This document shows positions 7,705 through 19,738 of a stretch of 54,470 nt of DNA, piece by piece (position 1 is the stretch's first letter; each line of letters begins with the position of its first letter). The notes beneath the pieces are model-generated. The model had not been told where the DNA came from. It did not search any database and saw nothing but the letters and a program-made list of their open reading frames with translations. The DNA comes from an uncultured Gammaproteobacteria bacterium (GTDB lineage Bacteria; Pseudomonadota; Gammaproteobacteria; Pseudomonadales; Pseudohongiellaceae): assembly GCA_937898685.1 (NCBI GenBank), contig CALEJT010000068.1:1-54470 (forward strand). The letters are read 5' to 3'. A program made the position numbers and the translations under genes.

Positions 7705-9822
7705 GTGAGCCCAACGACAGTATTAGACGAGCTGGACAGCCCCGCTTTAGATCGCCTATTGCATGCCTATGGCATCGCCAGCGAATTCATTGAATTTTCC
7801 GGAAATATCAAACAGATACCGCTTGCCGACCGCTATCGCACCCTGGCTGCGATGGGCTGCGCGCCGAACGATGCCCAGGAATTGGGCGAAGCTCTGCAAT
7901 ACATCGAGTCGCGTCGCTTTACCCATCTGCCGGCCGTGGTGGCGGTGACCGCGCAGAACGGCCAGGTTCCTTTATGGCTGCCGGTCGATGAATTCACTGC
8001 GTGCCATTGGCGCATCGCCTGCGAAGACGGCAGCGAGGTGGTAGGGGACAGCCACCCGGCCGAATGGCCCAAAGGAGAGATCGCGAGCTACGGCGGCACA
8101 GAGTGGCAGCAGCTCTATCTGCCTCTGCCGCCTTTGGACCATGGCTACCACCGGCTCTCGCTGACGCAGGGCAAGCGCGCCTGGCAGACGCTCCTGGTGG
8201 TGGCGCCGTCGCGTGCCTGGCTGCCACCGAAGCTGGCGGATGGCAAACGCCTCTGGGGGCTCTCCGCACAGCTCTACACCCTGCGCGCGGAGGAGGATTG
8301 CGGCATCGGTGATTTCGCCACCTTGCTCGAAGCGGTGGAATTGGCGGCAACGCAGGGAGCCGACTTCATCCTGCTCAACCCGCTGCACGCGCTCGATGCG
8401 CGCTATCCGGAAAACGCAAGTCCCTACAGCCCGAACGATCGCCGCTTTCTCAACCCGCTCTACATTGCATTGAAACTCGTACCTGGCTTCACGTCGGAAA
8501 AGTTCCAGCAACTCTGGAACAGCGCCGACGTGCAGGAAGCGCTGAAGGCCGTGCGTGCGAGCTCCGACGTGCAGTACGGTGCCGTGGCAGCACTCAAATA
8601 TCGCCTGCTCGAGCAGTTGTATCTCGTCTTCACCACCGATGCCGGCGTGGAATTGGCAGACTTCGAGAACTGGCGCGCAGCGGCGGGCGAACCTCTGGTG
8701 CAGTTCAGTACCTTCCAGGCGTCCTTGGCCAATCCCGGCACCATCGCCGCGAATGCGGACTATCAGGCCTGGTTGCAATGGCTGGCGCAGCATCAGCTCG
8801 ACCGTTGTCAGCAGCGTGCTCTCGAAGTGGGCATGGCCGTGGGGTTGGTACGCGATCTTGCGGTGGGTAGCAGCGTCGATGGCTGCGAGGTGTTGAGCAA
8901 TCAGGATCAATACTGTCTCGATGCGCGCATCGGCGCACCGCCCGACAACTTCAATCCCGATGGGCAGAACTGGGGCCTGCCACCGCTGTTGCCGCACGTG
9001 GTGGAAGCCAATGAGTTCCGCATCTTCCGCGAACTCTTGCGCAGCAACATGCAGGCCTGCGGCGCGCTGCGCATCGATCACGTATTGGGGCTGTGCCGTC
9101 TCTGGTGGTGTCCCAACGACGGTACGAACGCCACTGGCGCTTATGTGCACTACCAGGTCGATCTGCTGTTCGCGATTCTGCGCCTCGAGAGTCTGCGCCA
9201 ACATTGTGTGGTGATCGGCGAAGATCTCGGCGTGGTGCCTCCCGTGATCCGGGGCTATCTGGAAGACGGGGGTATTTACTCGAATTGTGTGTTTTACTTT
9301 GAAAAGTACGACAACTGGCATTTCCGCAAGCCCGAAGACTACAAGTGGCAGGCGCTGACCATGCAGGCCAACCACGACGTGGCGCCACTTACTGCCTGGT
9401 GGAAGGGCAGTGATCTGGAGTTGCGCCATCAGCTGGGCTTGATTGCGGACCGGGAACAACTGCAGAGGGAACTCGATTGGCGCCGTGGCGAACGCGGCCA
9501 ACTCCTGCAATGGCTGGATGAGCAAGGTCTCCTGCCGGAGCACTGGCAGCCACGACCGCTCGATGCACCGCTCGACGAAGCCTTGCAACTTGCCTTGACT
9601 CGCGCTCTCGGGCGCGCCAATTCCCAGCTGCTCTCCGTACAGATAGATGACCTGGTCGGCATGGAACAACCAGTCAACATTCCGGGAACCAGCAGCGAGT
9701 ACCCCAACTGGCGCCGCCGGATTCCCGACAACATCGACAGAATTTTCGCGCGTCCGGCGGTACAGGGTTTGCTTCAGGCTCTGCGCGAAGCGCGCGATCA
9801 GCAACACAATGGCGCAGCATGA
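7705..9822 (+). CDS. malQ: 4-alpha-glucanotransferase (amylomaltase)
   Basis: MalQ transfers alpha-1,4-glucan segments between maltodextrins and so converts short products of glycogen breakdown into chains that the phosphorylase can use. The 705 residues match the long enterobacterial-type enzyme (E. coli has 694) with an extra N-terminal domain before the GH77 barrel. Visible GH77 motifs are SPYSPNDRRFLNPLY, the nucleophile region LRIDHVLGLCRLWW, the acid/base region VIGEDLGVVPP and ANHDVAPL. GTG 7705 is the start because GGAAGGGA at 7692-7699 precedes it by five bases. The stop overlaps the glgB start (ATGA), which makes it the first gene of the glycogen operon. Confidence 0.93.
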   Translation: MSPTTVLDELDSPALDRLLHAYGIASEFIEFSGNIKQIPLADRYRTLAAMGCAPNDAQELGEALQYIESRRFTHLPAVVAVTAQNGQVPLWLPVDEFTACHWRIACEDGSEVVGDSHPAEWPKGEIASYGGTEWQQLYLPLPPLDHGYHRLSLTQGKRAWQTLLVVAPSRAWLPPKLADGKRLWGLSAQLYTLRAEEDCGIGDFATLLEAVELAATQGADFILLNPLHALDARYPENASPYSPNDRRFLNPLYIALKLVPGFTSEKFQQLWNSADVQEALKAVRASSDVQYGAVAALKYRLLEQLYLVFTTDAGVELADFENWRAAAGEPLVQFSTFQASLANPGTIAANADYQAWLQWLAQHQLDRCQQRALEVGMAVGLVRDLAVGSSVDGCEVLSNQDQYCLDARIGAPPDNFNPDGQNWGLPPLLPHVVEANEFRIFRELLRSNMQACGALRIDHVLGLCRLWWCPNDGTNATGAYVHYQVDLLFAILRLESLRQHCVVIGEDLGVVPPVIRGYLEDGGIYSNCVFYFEKYDNWHFRKPEDYKWQALTMQANHDVAPLTAWWKGSDLELRHQLGLIADREQLQRELDWRRGERGQLLQWLDEQGLLPEHWQPRPLDAPLDEALQLALTRALGRANSQLLSVQIDDLVGMEQPVNIPGTSSEYPNWRRRIPDNIDRIFARPAVQGLLQALREARDQQHNGAA

Positions 9823-12071
9823 CCAGCAGTAGACCTCTCGACCCGAAGTTTCCCCAGCCCCTGCCAGGCCCGGCCAAGTACGATCTGATTCCCGCCGATG
9901 AGGTGAATCTGATCGTCAAGGGACGCTACGTGAACGTCTTCGGGCGCCTCGGCATGCATCCGCATCCCAGCGGCGTGCGGCAGGTCAGCGTGTTCTTGCC
10001 GGGCGCCCTGGCCGTGGAGGTCGTCAATCCCAACGGCAAACGCAGCCTCGGCTCGCTGCACATGATTCACGAGGAGGGCCTTTTCAGCGGCTTGATCGAA
10101 CGCCGGCGACAGGTGCCGTATCGCCTGAAGGTGCAATATCCGGAGGCCGAGGTGCTCGTCGACGATCCCTATCGCTTCCCTTCCTTGCTCGATGCCACCG
10201 ATCTCTATCTCTTCAACAACGGCACGCAGGAGCAGGCCTGGCACTTCATGGGAGCCAATCATCGCGTCGTGGAAGACGTCGAAGGCGTGCTCTTCGTCGT
10301 GTGGGCGCCGAACGCCAAGCGCGTCTCGCTCGTCAGCGCCGCCAACCACTGGGATGGACGCGTACATGTGATGCGTCACCATCCTGCCGCCGGTGTGTGG
10401 GAGATATTCATTCCCGGCATGCAGAGCGGCACGCCGTACAAGTTCGAAGTGATGACGCACGACGAGCGTCTCCTTCCACTCAAGGCCGATCCCTTCGCGC
10501 AACTGATGGAACTGCGTCCTGCCACTGCGTCGCGCGTGCCGCAACGCAATACGTACGAATGGCAGGATCAGGCCTGGATGGAGCAGCGTCGTGGGCAGAG
10601 CCACCACCTGCAACCCATCAGCATCTACGAAGTGCATGCGGGTTCGTGGAAGCGTCATCTCGACGGCGAGCGCACACCGCTGAGTTATCGCGAGCTCGCC
10701 GACGATCTACTGAACTACGTGCAATGGATGGGCTTCACCCACGTGCAATTGATGCCGGTGAGTGAATTCCCCTTCGATGGTTCCTGGGGCTATCAGCCGC
10801 TCGGCATGTTTGCGCCCACGAGCCGTTTCGGTTCGCCCGATGATTTCCGCTATTTCGTCGATCGTGCCCATCAGATGGGCATCGGTGTATTGCTGGATTG
10901 GGTGCCGGGACATTTTCCGAGCGACAGTCATGGTCTGGCGCTCTTCGACGGCACGCATCTGTACGAGCACGCCGATCCACGCAAGGGTTTCCATCCCGAC
11001 TGGAACACCTGCATCTACAACTACGGCCGTGCCGAAGTCCGCAGTTATCTCCTGAGCAATGCCATGTACTGGTTGAGCGAGTTTCACATCGATGGTCTGC
11101 GCTTCGATGCGGTCGCTTCGATGCTCTATCTCGATTACAGCCGCCAGGATGGACAGTGGGTACCGAATCAATACGGCGGCCGCGAGAATCTCGAAGCGAT
11201 AGAACTACTGCGCGAAGTGAATGCGCGGGTGTACTTCAACTTCCCCGGCGTGATGACCGTCGCCGAGGAGTCGACGGCCTGGCCTGGCGTCACACGTTTC
11301 GTCGAAAGCGGAGGTCTCGGCTTCGGCTTCAAGTGGAACATGGGCTGGATGAACGACACGCTGCGTTATCTCTCGCGTGATCCGATCCATCGCAAGTACC
11401 ACCACAACGAGATCACCTTCGGGTTGCTCTACAGTTTCAGCGAGAACTTCATTCTGCCGCTCAGTCACGACGAAGTGGTGCACGGTAAGCATTCGATCCT
11501 CGAGCGCGTACCCGGCGAAGATGCACTCAAGTTCGCCACACTGCGCCTGTACTACCTCTTCATGTGGACGCATCCCGGCAAGAAGCTCCTCTTCATGGGC
11601 AGCGAGTTTGCGCAGCGCGAGGAGTGGAAACACGATTTCAGTCTCGACTGGCATCTTCTGGACCAAGGGCCACACCAGGGCGTACAGCGCTTGGTGCGCG
11701 ATCTCAACCATCTCTATCGTCAGCAGCCTGCACTCTACGAACTCGATACCTCGAGCGAAGGTTTCGAATGGGTGGAGGCGAACGACTACGAGCGCTCGAT
11801 CTTCATCTATCGTCGCAAGGGCCGTATGCCGGGTGATGAAGCGCTCGTGATTCTCAATTTCACACCGACACCGCATCACGAGCTGCGCGTCGGTGTTCCC
11901 TACGCAGGGTGGTATCAGGAACGCCTCAACACCGACGCGCACGAATACGGTGGCGGAGGTGATGGCAACCTCGGCGGCGTGCAGGCGGAACCGATTCCCG
12001 CGCATGGTCAGCCCTGGTCGCTACGTGTGCGGATCGCCGGCCTTTCCGGCCTGGTGTTCACGAGGGGCTAG
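9819..12071 (+). CDS. glgB: 1,4-alpha-glucan branching enzyme
   Basis: GlgB cuts alpha-1,4 chains and reattaches them by alpha-1,6 bonds, making branched glycogen. The 750 residues have the N-terminal N1/CBM48 region, the GH13 barrel and a C-terminal beta domain, close to the usual 730. Conserved GH13 regions are visible: DWVPGHFPSD, DGLRFDAVASMLYLDYSR (nucleophile Asp), VAEEST (acid Glu) and LPLSHDEVVHGK. The ATG at 9819 overlaps the malQ stop by four bases, suggesting translational coupling, and glgX starts three bases after the stop. Confidence 0.96.
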   Translation: MTSSRPLDPKFPQPLPGPAKYDLIPADEVNLIVKGRYVNVFGRLGMHPHPSGVRQVSVFLPGALAVEVVNPNGKRSLGSLHMIHEEGLFSGLIERRRQVPYRLKVQYPEAEVLVDDPYRFPSLLDATDLYLFNNGTQEQAWHFMGANHRVVEDVEGVLFVVWAPNAKRVSLVSAANHWDGRVHVMRHHPAAGVWEIFIPGMQSGTPYKFEVMTHDERLLPLKADPFAQLMELRPATASRVPQRNTYEWQDQAWMEQRRGQSHHLQPISIYEVHAGSWKRHLDGERTPLSYRELADDLLNYVQWMGFTHVQLMPVSEFPFDGSWGYQPLGMFAPTSRFGSPDDFRYFVDRAHQMGIGVLLDWVPGHFPSDSHGLALFDGTHLYEHADPRKGFHPDWNTCIYNYGRAEVRSYLLSNAMYWLSEFHIDGLRFDAVASMLYLDYSRQDGQWVPNQYGGRENLEAIELLREVNARVYFNFPGVMTVAEESTAWPGVTRFVESGGLGFGFKWNMGWMNDTLRYLSRDPIHRKYHHNEITFGLLYSFSENFILPLSHDEVVHGKHSILERVPGEDALKFATLRLYYLFMWTHPGKKLLFMGSEFAQREEWKHDFSLDWHLLDQGPHQGVQRLVRDLNHLYRQQPALYELDTSSEGFEWVEANDYERSIFIYRRKGRMPGDEALVILNFTPTPHHELRVGVPYAGWYQERLNTDAHEYGGGGDGNLGGVQAEPIPAHGQPWSLRVRIAGLSGLVFTRG

Positions 12072-12074
12072 GGC

Positions 12075-14200
12075 ATGACTCGGCGTTTCGGCATCGCTCC
12101 CGCTCCGCACCATCCGCTCGGCGCGCATCATGACGGCAAGGGCACCCATTTCGCGCTGTATTCGGCGCATGCGGAGAAAGTCGAACTCTGTCTGTTCGAC
12201 GAAAGGGGCGAGCAGGAACTGCAGCGACTGGAACTGCCGAGTTGTGAGCAACAGATTTTCAGTGGTTATGTCGAAGGTCTGCGGCCCGGAGCCATCTACG
12301 GCTATCGCGTCTATGGTCCTTATCAACCGGAACTCGGACATCGCTTCAACCATCACAAGCTCTTGCTCGATCCCTATGCACGACGTGTAACGGGGCGTTT
12401 CCAATGGTCCGACCTGCATTACGCGCATCAGCAGGATCATCCCGAACAGGACCTCAGCTTCGACGAACGTGACAACGCCGCATTGATGCTCAAAGCGGTC
12501 GTGTGTGAAGAGTTGCAGGAGCCACCTCCGGCACGTCTGCAACGCGTCGACAGTTCACGCACCGTCATCTACGAGGCACACGTCAAGGGCCTCACCATGC
12601 GGCATCCGGCCTTGCCACCCGAGTTGCGTGGCACCTTCGCGGGACTGGGTCATGAAGCACTGATTTCCTATCTGAAAGCCTTGGGCATCACGACGCTCGA
12701 ACTCTTGCCGGTACAGGGCTTCATCGACGAACACTTCCTCGTGCAACGCGGGCTCCGCAATTATTGGGGTTACAACTCCCTCACCTTCTTCGCGCCGCAT
12801 CAGGCCTACCTGAGTCAGGGCGATCCCATGGAGTTCCGAGCGCTGGTGGATCGTCTGCACGATGCCGGCATCGAAGTGATCATGGATGTGGTGTTCAACC
12901 ACACTGCCGAGGGTGGCCGCCTCGGACCGACGTTCAGCTTCAAGGGCATCGACAATCTCAGCTACTACAGGCTGCAGGCGGAGAATCCGCGCTACTACAT
13001 CAACGACACCGGCTGCGGCAACACGATCAACGTCTGCAATCCTGCCGTGCTGCGTCTGGTGATGGACGCATTGCGCTATTGGGTGACGGTGATGCAGGTC
13101 GATGGTTTCCGCTTCGATCTCGCCACCATCCTGGGCCGTGAGCATTACGGCTTCGATCGCGGCAGTGGCTTCTTCGATGCGATCTATCAGGACCCGGTGC
13201 TGGCCGGCACGCGTTTGATCGCCGAACCCTGGGACATCGGCCCCGGTGGCTATCAGCTTGGCAACTTCCCCAGCGGTTGGAGCGAATGGAACGATCGCTA
13301 TCGCGACACCGTGCGCCGCTACTGGCGTGGCGACTCCGGCGTGCTACCCGAGTTTGCACGCCGCTTGCATGGTTCCAGTGACATCTTCGAGCACGCAGGA
13401 CGGCGTCCCTCGGCCAGTGTCAACTTCATCACGAGCCACGACGGCTTCACGCTGCAGGACCTGGTGAGCTATCGCGACAAGCACAACGAAGCCAACCAGG
13501 AAGACAACCGTGATGGTCATGCCGAGAACTACAGCGAGAACTACGGCGTGGAAGGGCCGACCCTCATCGCCGAGATCAACGAAGTACGTCGGCGTCAGCG
13601 TCGCAACTTTCTTGCCACGCTGATCCTGTCACAGGGGCTGCCGATGCTGTGTGCAGGAGATGAGATCTGCCGCAGTCAGCAGGGCAACAACAACGCCTAT
13701 TGTCAGGACAACCCGCTGAGCTGGTTCGATTGGCAGGGCATGGATGCAGAAGCGGAGCAGCAACTGGCCTTCACCCAACGTCTGCTCGCATTCAAACAAT
13801 CACATTCATGGATCTGGCAGCCGCAATACATTCACGACGCGCAGGATGCCAATGGCAGCGAAATACTTTGGTTCAACCGCGAAGGCGAGATCATGCAGCC
13901 CGTGCACTGGGGTCAACACCAGACGCGCACGCTCGGCTACCTCGTGGCCGTGCGTCACGAAGGCAAGGCACGCCGCATGCTCGCGCTCTTCAACGCCGGC
14001 AGCACACCGGTCAACTTCAAGCTGCCCTATCGCCTCGAAGTGCGCCGCTGGAACCTCGTACTCGATACCAGTTTCGAAACCGGCATGCCGCCGGGCAGCA
14101 ATCATGAGATCTATGGACACTATCCGATGCTGGGCCACTCCACGGTAGTCCTGCTCGCTGGTGTCGCTCCCGTTGATAGCCAAGCACAGGAGTCCTTGCT

Positions 14201-14204
<4 letters not shown>
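12075..14204 (+). CDS. glgX: Glycogen debranching enzyme
   Basis: GlgX hydrolyses alpha-1,6 branches of phosphorylase-trimmed glycogen. The 709 residues contain a CBM48-like N-terminus (ALYSAHAEKVELCLFDERGE) and the GH13 barrel of the isoamylase type with DVVFNHTAEG, VDGFRFDLATILG, LIAEPWDIGPGGYQLGNFP and FITSHDGFTLQDLVSY. The length fits the E. coli-type enzyme (about 660) with a slightly longer C-terminus. It lies three bases after glgB, and its TGA overlaps the glgP ATG (ATGA). It works with GlgP and MalQ in glycogen breakdown. Confidence 0.95.
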
Positions 14205-16708
<2,504 letters not shown>

Positions 16709-16735
16709 GGGGATATGACTAAAGGGGATAAAGCA

Positions 16736-18001
16736 ATGCCACTCGCAACAGATCGCTACGTCAGCAAGCTCACCCGTGATACCTATGCGTTGATACTCGC
16801 CGGTGGCAGGGGCACACGTTTGTATGAGCTCACCGAATGGCGCGCCAAGCCAGCGCTGTTCTTCGGCGGCAAGTTCCGCATCATCGACTTTCCCTTGTCC
16901 AACTGCATCAATTCCGGCATCCGCCGCGTGGGCGTGGTGACGCAGTACAAGGCGCATTCCTTGATCAAGCATCTGGTGCGTGGTTGGGGTCACTTCAAGA
17001 AGGAGCTGGGAGAGGGCATCGAGATTCTGCCGGCCTCACAGCGGACTTCCGACAACTGGTACCAGGGCACGGCGGATGCCGTGTTCCAGAACATCGACAT
17101 CATCCGCGGCGAGATCCCCACCTACGTGCTCATCCTGTCGGGCGACCACGTCTATCGTCAGGACTACGGCGCCATGCTTGCCTATCACGCCGAGACCGGC
17201 GCGGACATGACCGTGTCGTGCAAGGTGGTTTCGATCGAAGAAGCCGCCGGCGCCTTCGGCGTGATGGAAGTGGACGAACACGACCGCATCATCGGCTTCG
17301 AGGAAAAACCGAAGAATCCCAAGCCCATTCCCGGTGATCCCACCAAGTGTCTGGCGTCGATGGGCAACTATCTGTTCAAGTCCGAGTTTCTTTTCGAGCA
17401 ACTGCGTCGCGACAGCAAGAACATGGAATCCGACCATGACTTCGGCAAGAACATCATTCCCTCGATCATCAAGGAATGTAACGTGTACGCCTACCGCTTT
17501 GCGGCGGTGAGCGGTGAGCAGGAAGCCTATTGGCGTGACGTCGGTACCTTGGATTCCTATTGGACGGCGAACATCGAACTCACCGAACCGGTGCCGCCGC
17601 TCAACCTCTACGACCCGCGTTGGCCGATCTGGACCTTCCAGGAGCAGTTGCCGCCCGCGAAGTTCGTCTTCAATGACGAAGAACGGCGTGGTTATGCCGT
17701 GGACTCGCTGGTGTCCGGTGGCTGCATCATTTCCGGTTCGAAGATTTCCCGATCGGTGATGTATTCGAGCGTGCGTACCAATTCCTGGTCCTCGATCGAG
17801 GAGTCGGTGATCCTGCCGGAAGTGAACGTGGGGCGTTATTGCGAGATTCGCCGCGCCATCATTGATCGCGGCTGCCAGATTCCGCCATGCACGCGCATCG
17901 GTTTCGACCTCGAGGAAGATCGCGCCCGCGGCTTCCGCGTGACACCCGGTGGCGTGACCTTGGTCACCCGCAGCATGCTGGGCCAGAGCGTGGGTGTGTA
18001 G
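16736..18001 (+). CDS. glgC: Glucose-1-phosphate adenylyltransferase
   Basis: GlgC makes ADP-glucose, the committed and normally allosterically controlled step of glycogen synthesis. The 421 residues show the nucleotide-binding segment LILAGGRGTRLYELTEWRAK, the FRIIDFPLSNCINSGI region, GTADAVFQN, the sugar site GFEEKP and a left-handed beta-helix C-terminus (SVMYSSVRTNSWSSIEESVI). I chose ATG 16736 because AAAGGGG at 16721-16727 lies eight bases upstream; the earlier ATG at 16715 has its GAGGGG only two bases away. It follows glgP by 27 bases. A strong hairpin follows before glgA. Confidence 0.96.
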   Translation: MPLATDRYVSKLTRDTYALILAGGRGTRLYELTEWRAKPALFFGGKFRIIDFPLSNCINSGIRRVGVVTQYKAHSLIKHLVRGWGHFKKELGEGIEILPASQRTSDNWYQGTADAVFQNIDIIRGEIPTYVLILSGDHVYRQDYGAMLAYHAETGADMTVSCKVVSIEEAAGAFGVMEVDEHDRIIGFEEKPKNPKPIPGDPTKCLASMGNYLFKSEFLFEQLRRDSKNMESDHDFGKNIIPSIIKECNVYAYRFAAVSGEQEAYWRDVGTLDSYWTANIELTEPVPPLNLYDPRWPIWTFQEQLPPAKFVFNDEERRGYAVDSLVSGGCIISGSKISRSVMYSSVRTNSWSSIEESVILPEVNVGRYCEIRRAIIDRGCQIPPCTRIGFDLEEDRARGFRVTPGGVTLVTRSMLGQSVGV

Positions 18002-18048
18002 TCGGCGCTTGCAGGACCGCCAGTCGTCCCGTTCTCGCTCTTGGACTC

Positions 18049-18077
18049 GGGGCGCAAGCCTGCCACACTTGCGCCCC
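18049..18077 (+). other. Perfect 10-bp hairpin between glgC and glgA
   Basis: GGGGCGCAAG (18049-18058) and CTTGCGCCCC (18068-18077) are exact reverse complements with a nine-base loop. There is no T-run, so it is not a classic terminator. It sits in the 155-base spacer of an otherwise tightly packed operon and may set the relative amounts of glgC and glgA message by partial termination or by protecting an RNA end. Confidence 0.55.
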
Positions 18078-18156
18078 GTCATGTCCAACCTGCCGTTTCC
18101 AACCTGATGCGATTCACCGGAACTCTCCTGAGCGCGCTCACCAGCACGAGGCCTCC

Positions 18157-19737
18157 ATGCATATCCTGATGGTGGCTGCCGAGAACGGCGCCGTGCCCGG
18201 TGCCAAGGTCGGCGGCATCGCTGACGTCGTGCGCGACGTACCGCGCGCACTCGCTGCGGTCGGTCACGAAGTCACCGTGCTCCTGCCCGGTTATCAGCAG
18301 TTCTCACATCTGCCGCAGGCGCGCCCGCTGCACACGCTCACCGTCGAGTTCGCGCATGCACTCGAGACGCTCGAGCTGTTCGAACTGGAACTGGCGGCAG
18401 AACCGGAAGGCGTGCGTTGTCTCGTGCTCGAACATCCCTTGTTCGGCGCCTGCGGGGCAGGGCAGGTCTATTGCCATGACGTCGACGAACCTTTCGCCAC
18501 CGATGCGGTGAAATTTGCGCTCTTCTGTCAGGGGGCGGCCTACGCGCTGGCGAGTGGGGCGTTCGGTGAAGTCGACGTGATCCACGCCCACGACTGGCAT
18601 GCGGCAACGTTGCTCTTGTTGCGGCATGCGCATCCGGCCTATCGCAAGCTGCAGCGGATTCCCACGGTGTTCACCATCCACAATCTGTCGCTGCAGGGCA
18701 TTCGTCCGCTGCGCAACAGTTGGTCTTCACCGGAACGCTGGTTCCCGGGCTTGGCACTCGATCTCGAACTCGTCGGTGATCCACGTTGGACCGATTGCAT
18801 CAATCTCATGCGTGTCGGCATCAACATGGCGGATCAGGTGCACGTGGTCTCTCCCACCTATGCGCGCGAAATCACCGAACCGAGTGTGCCGTACCTCGGC
18901 CTCGTGCGTGGCGAAGGTCTCGAACGCGATCTGCGTCGGCTGAGCGTGAAGGGGCGACTGCACGGCATCCTCAACGGCTGCGAATATCCGCCCGTGCCGC
19001 ACAACGATACGCCGAGCAAGGCGGAGATCGCCGATCTGATGCAGTCGGCACTGCAGCAGTGGGTGGGGCGTCATACCACGATCAAGGCCGCGTGGTTCCA
19101 CGCGCTGCGGCGTGTGCACGAGTGGCGTCTGCGCCCTGCGGAAAAGTTCGTGGTGACTTCAGTGGGGCGTTTGACTCCGCAGAAGGTGAGTCTGCTGCAG
19201 GTCGAATTCGATGGAGTGAGTGCGCTCGATCATCTGCTCTCGCGCATGAAGGATGGCGTATTCATCATGCTCGGCAGCGGTGATGCCGCGTGCGAAGACT
19301 TCATGTCCCAGGCCATGCAGCGTCATGAGAATTTTCTGTTCCTCGCCGGTTATGCCGAGCGGTTGGGAGAGAAGCTCTATCACTACGGCGATCTCTTCCT
19401 GATGCCGAGCACCTTCGAGCCTTGTGGCATCAGTCAGATGTTGGCGATGCGTGCGGGCACGCCCTGTCTCGTGCATCAGGTGGGGGGGCTCGCCGATACC
19501 GTGAAGCATCGCGACAACGGCTTCGTATTCAGTGGCAGCGATCCTGTCAGCCAGGCACAGGCGATGCTGCAGGTGTTCGACGAGATCCAGGACTTGCACG
19601 GCAGTGCGGAGTGGGAGGTGATTCGCAAGAAGGCGCTCGACTCACGCTTCACCTGGGACACGGTGATCCGCGACTACGAACGCCTGCTCTACGGCATCAA
19701 GCCCAAGCGTAGTCACCGCAGCAATACCTGCCGCTGA
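18157..19737 (+). CDS. glgA: Glycogen synthase (ADP-glucose type)
   Basis: GlgA transfers glucose from ADP-glucose to the growing alpha-1,4 glucan chain (GT5). The 526 residues begin MHILMVAAENGAVPGAKVGG, which holds the ADP-glucose binding KVGGIADVV motif, followed by VIHAHDWHAA and TVFTIHNLSLQG. The C-terminal domain has VTSVGRLTPQK and the MPSTFEPCGISQMLAMRAGT motif. The frame is open back to 17887, but that part overlaps glgC and is not GlgA-like; CACGAGG at 18145-18151 supports ATG 18157. Its stop lies one base from the stop of the opposing zwf gene. Some substitutions in usual positions (GAKVGGIAD, STFEPCGISQM) place it in a divergent GlgA branch. Confidence 0.93.
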   Translation: MHILMVAAENGAVPGAKVGGIADVVRDVPRALAAVGHEVTVLLPGYQQFSHLPQARPLHTLTVEFAHALETLELFELELAAEPEGVRCLVLEHPLFGACGAGQVYCHDVDEPFATDAVKFALFCQGAAYALASGAFGEVDVIHAHDWHAATLLLLRHAHPAYRKLQRIPTVFTIHNLSLQGIRPLRNSWSSPERWFPGLALDLELVGDPRWTDCINLMRVGINMADQVHVVSPTYAREITEPSVPYLGLVRGEGLERDLRRLSVKGRLHGILNGCEYPPVPHNDTPSKAEIADLMQSALQQWVGRHTTIKAAWFHALRRVHEWRLRPAEKFVVTSVGRLTPQKVSLLQVEFDGVSALDHLLSRMKDGVFIMLGSGDAACEDFMSQAMQRHENFLFLAGYAERLGEKLYHYGDLFLMPSTFEPCGISQMLAMRAGTPCLVHQVGGLADTVKHRDNGFVFSGSDPVSQAQAMLQVFDEIQDLHGSAEWEVIRKKALDSRFTWDTVIRDYERLLYGIKPKRSHRSNTCR

Positions 19738-19738
19738 T

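Noticed and set aside
17887..18156. Possible N-terminal extension of glgA
   Set aside because: The first 90 codons overlap glgC and the hairpin, and do not resemble GlgA. The KVGG motif sits at the usual distance from ATG 18157, which has its own ribosome binding site.
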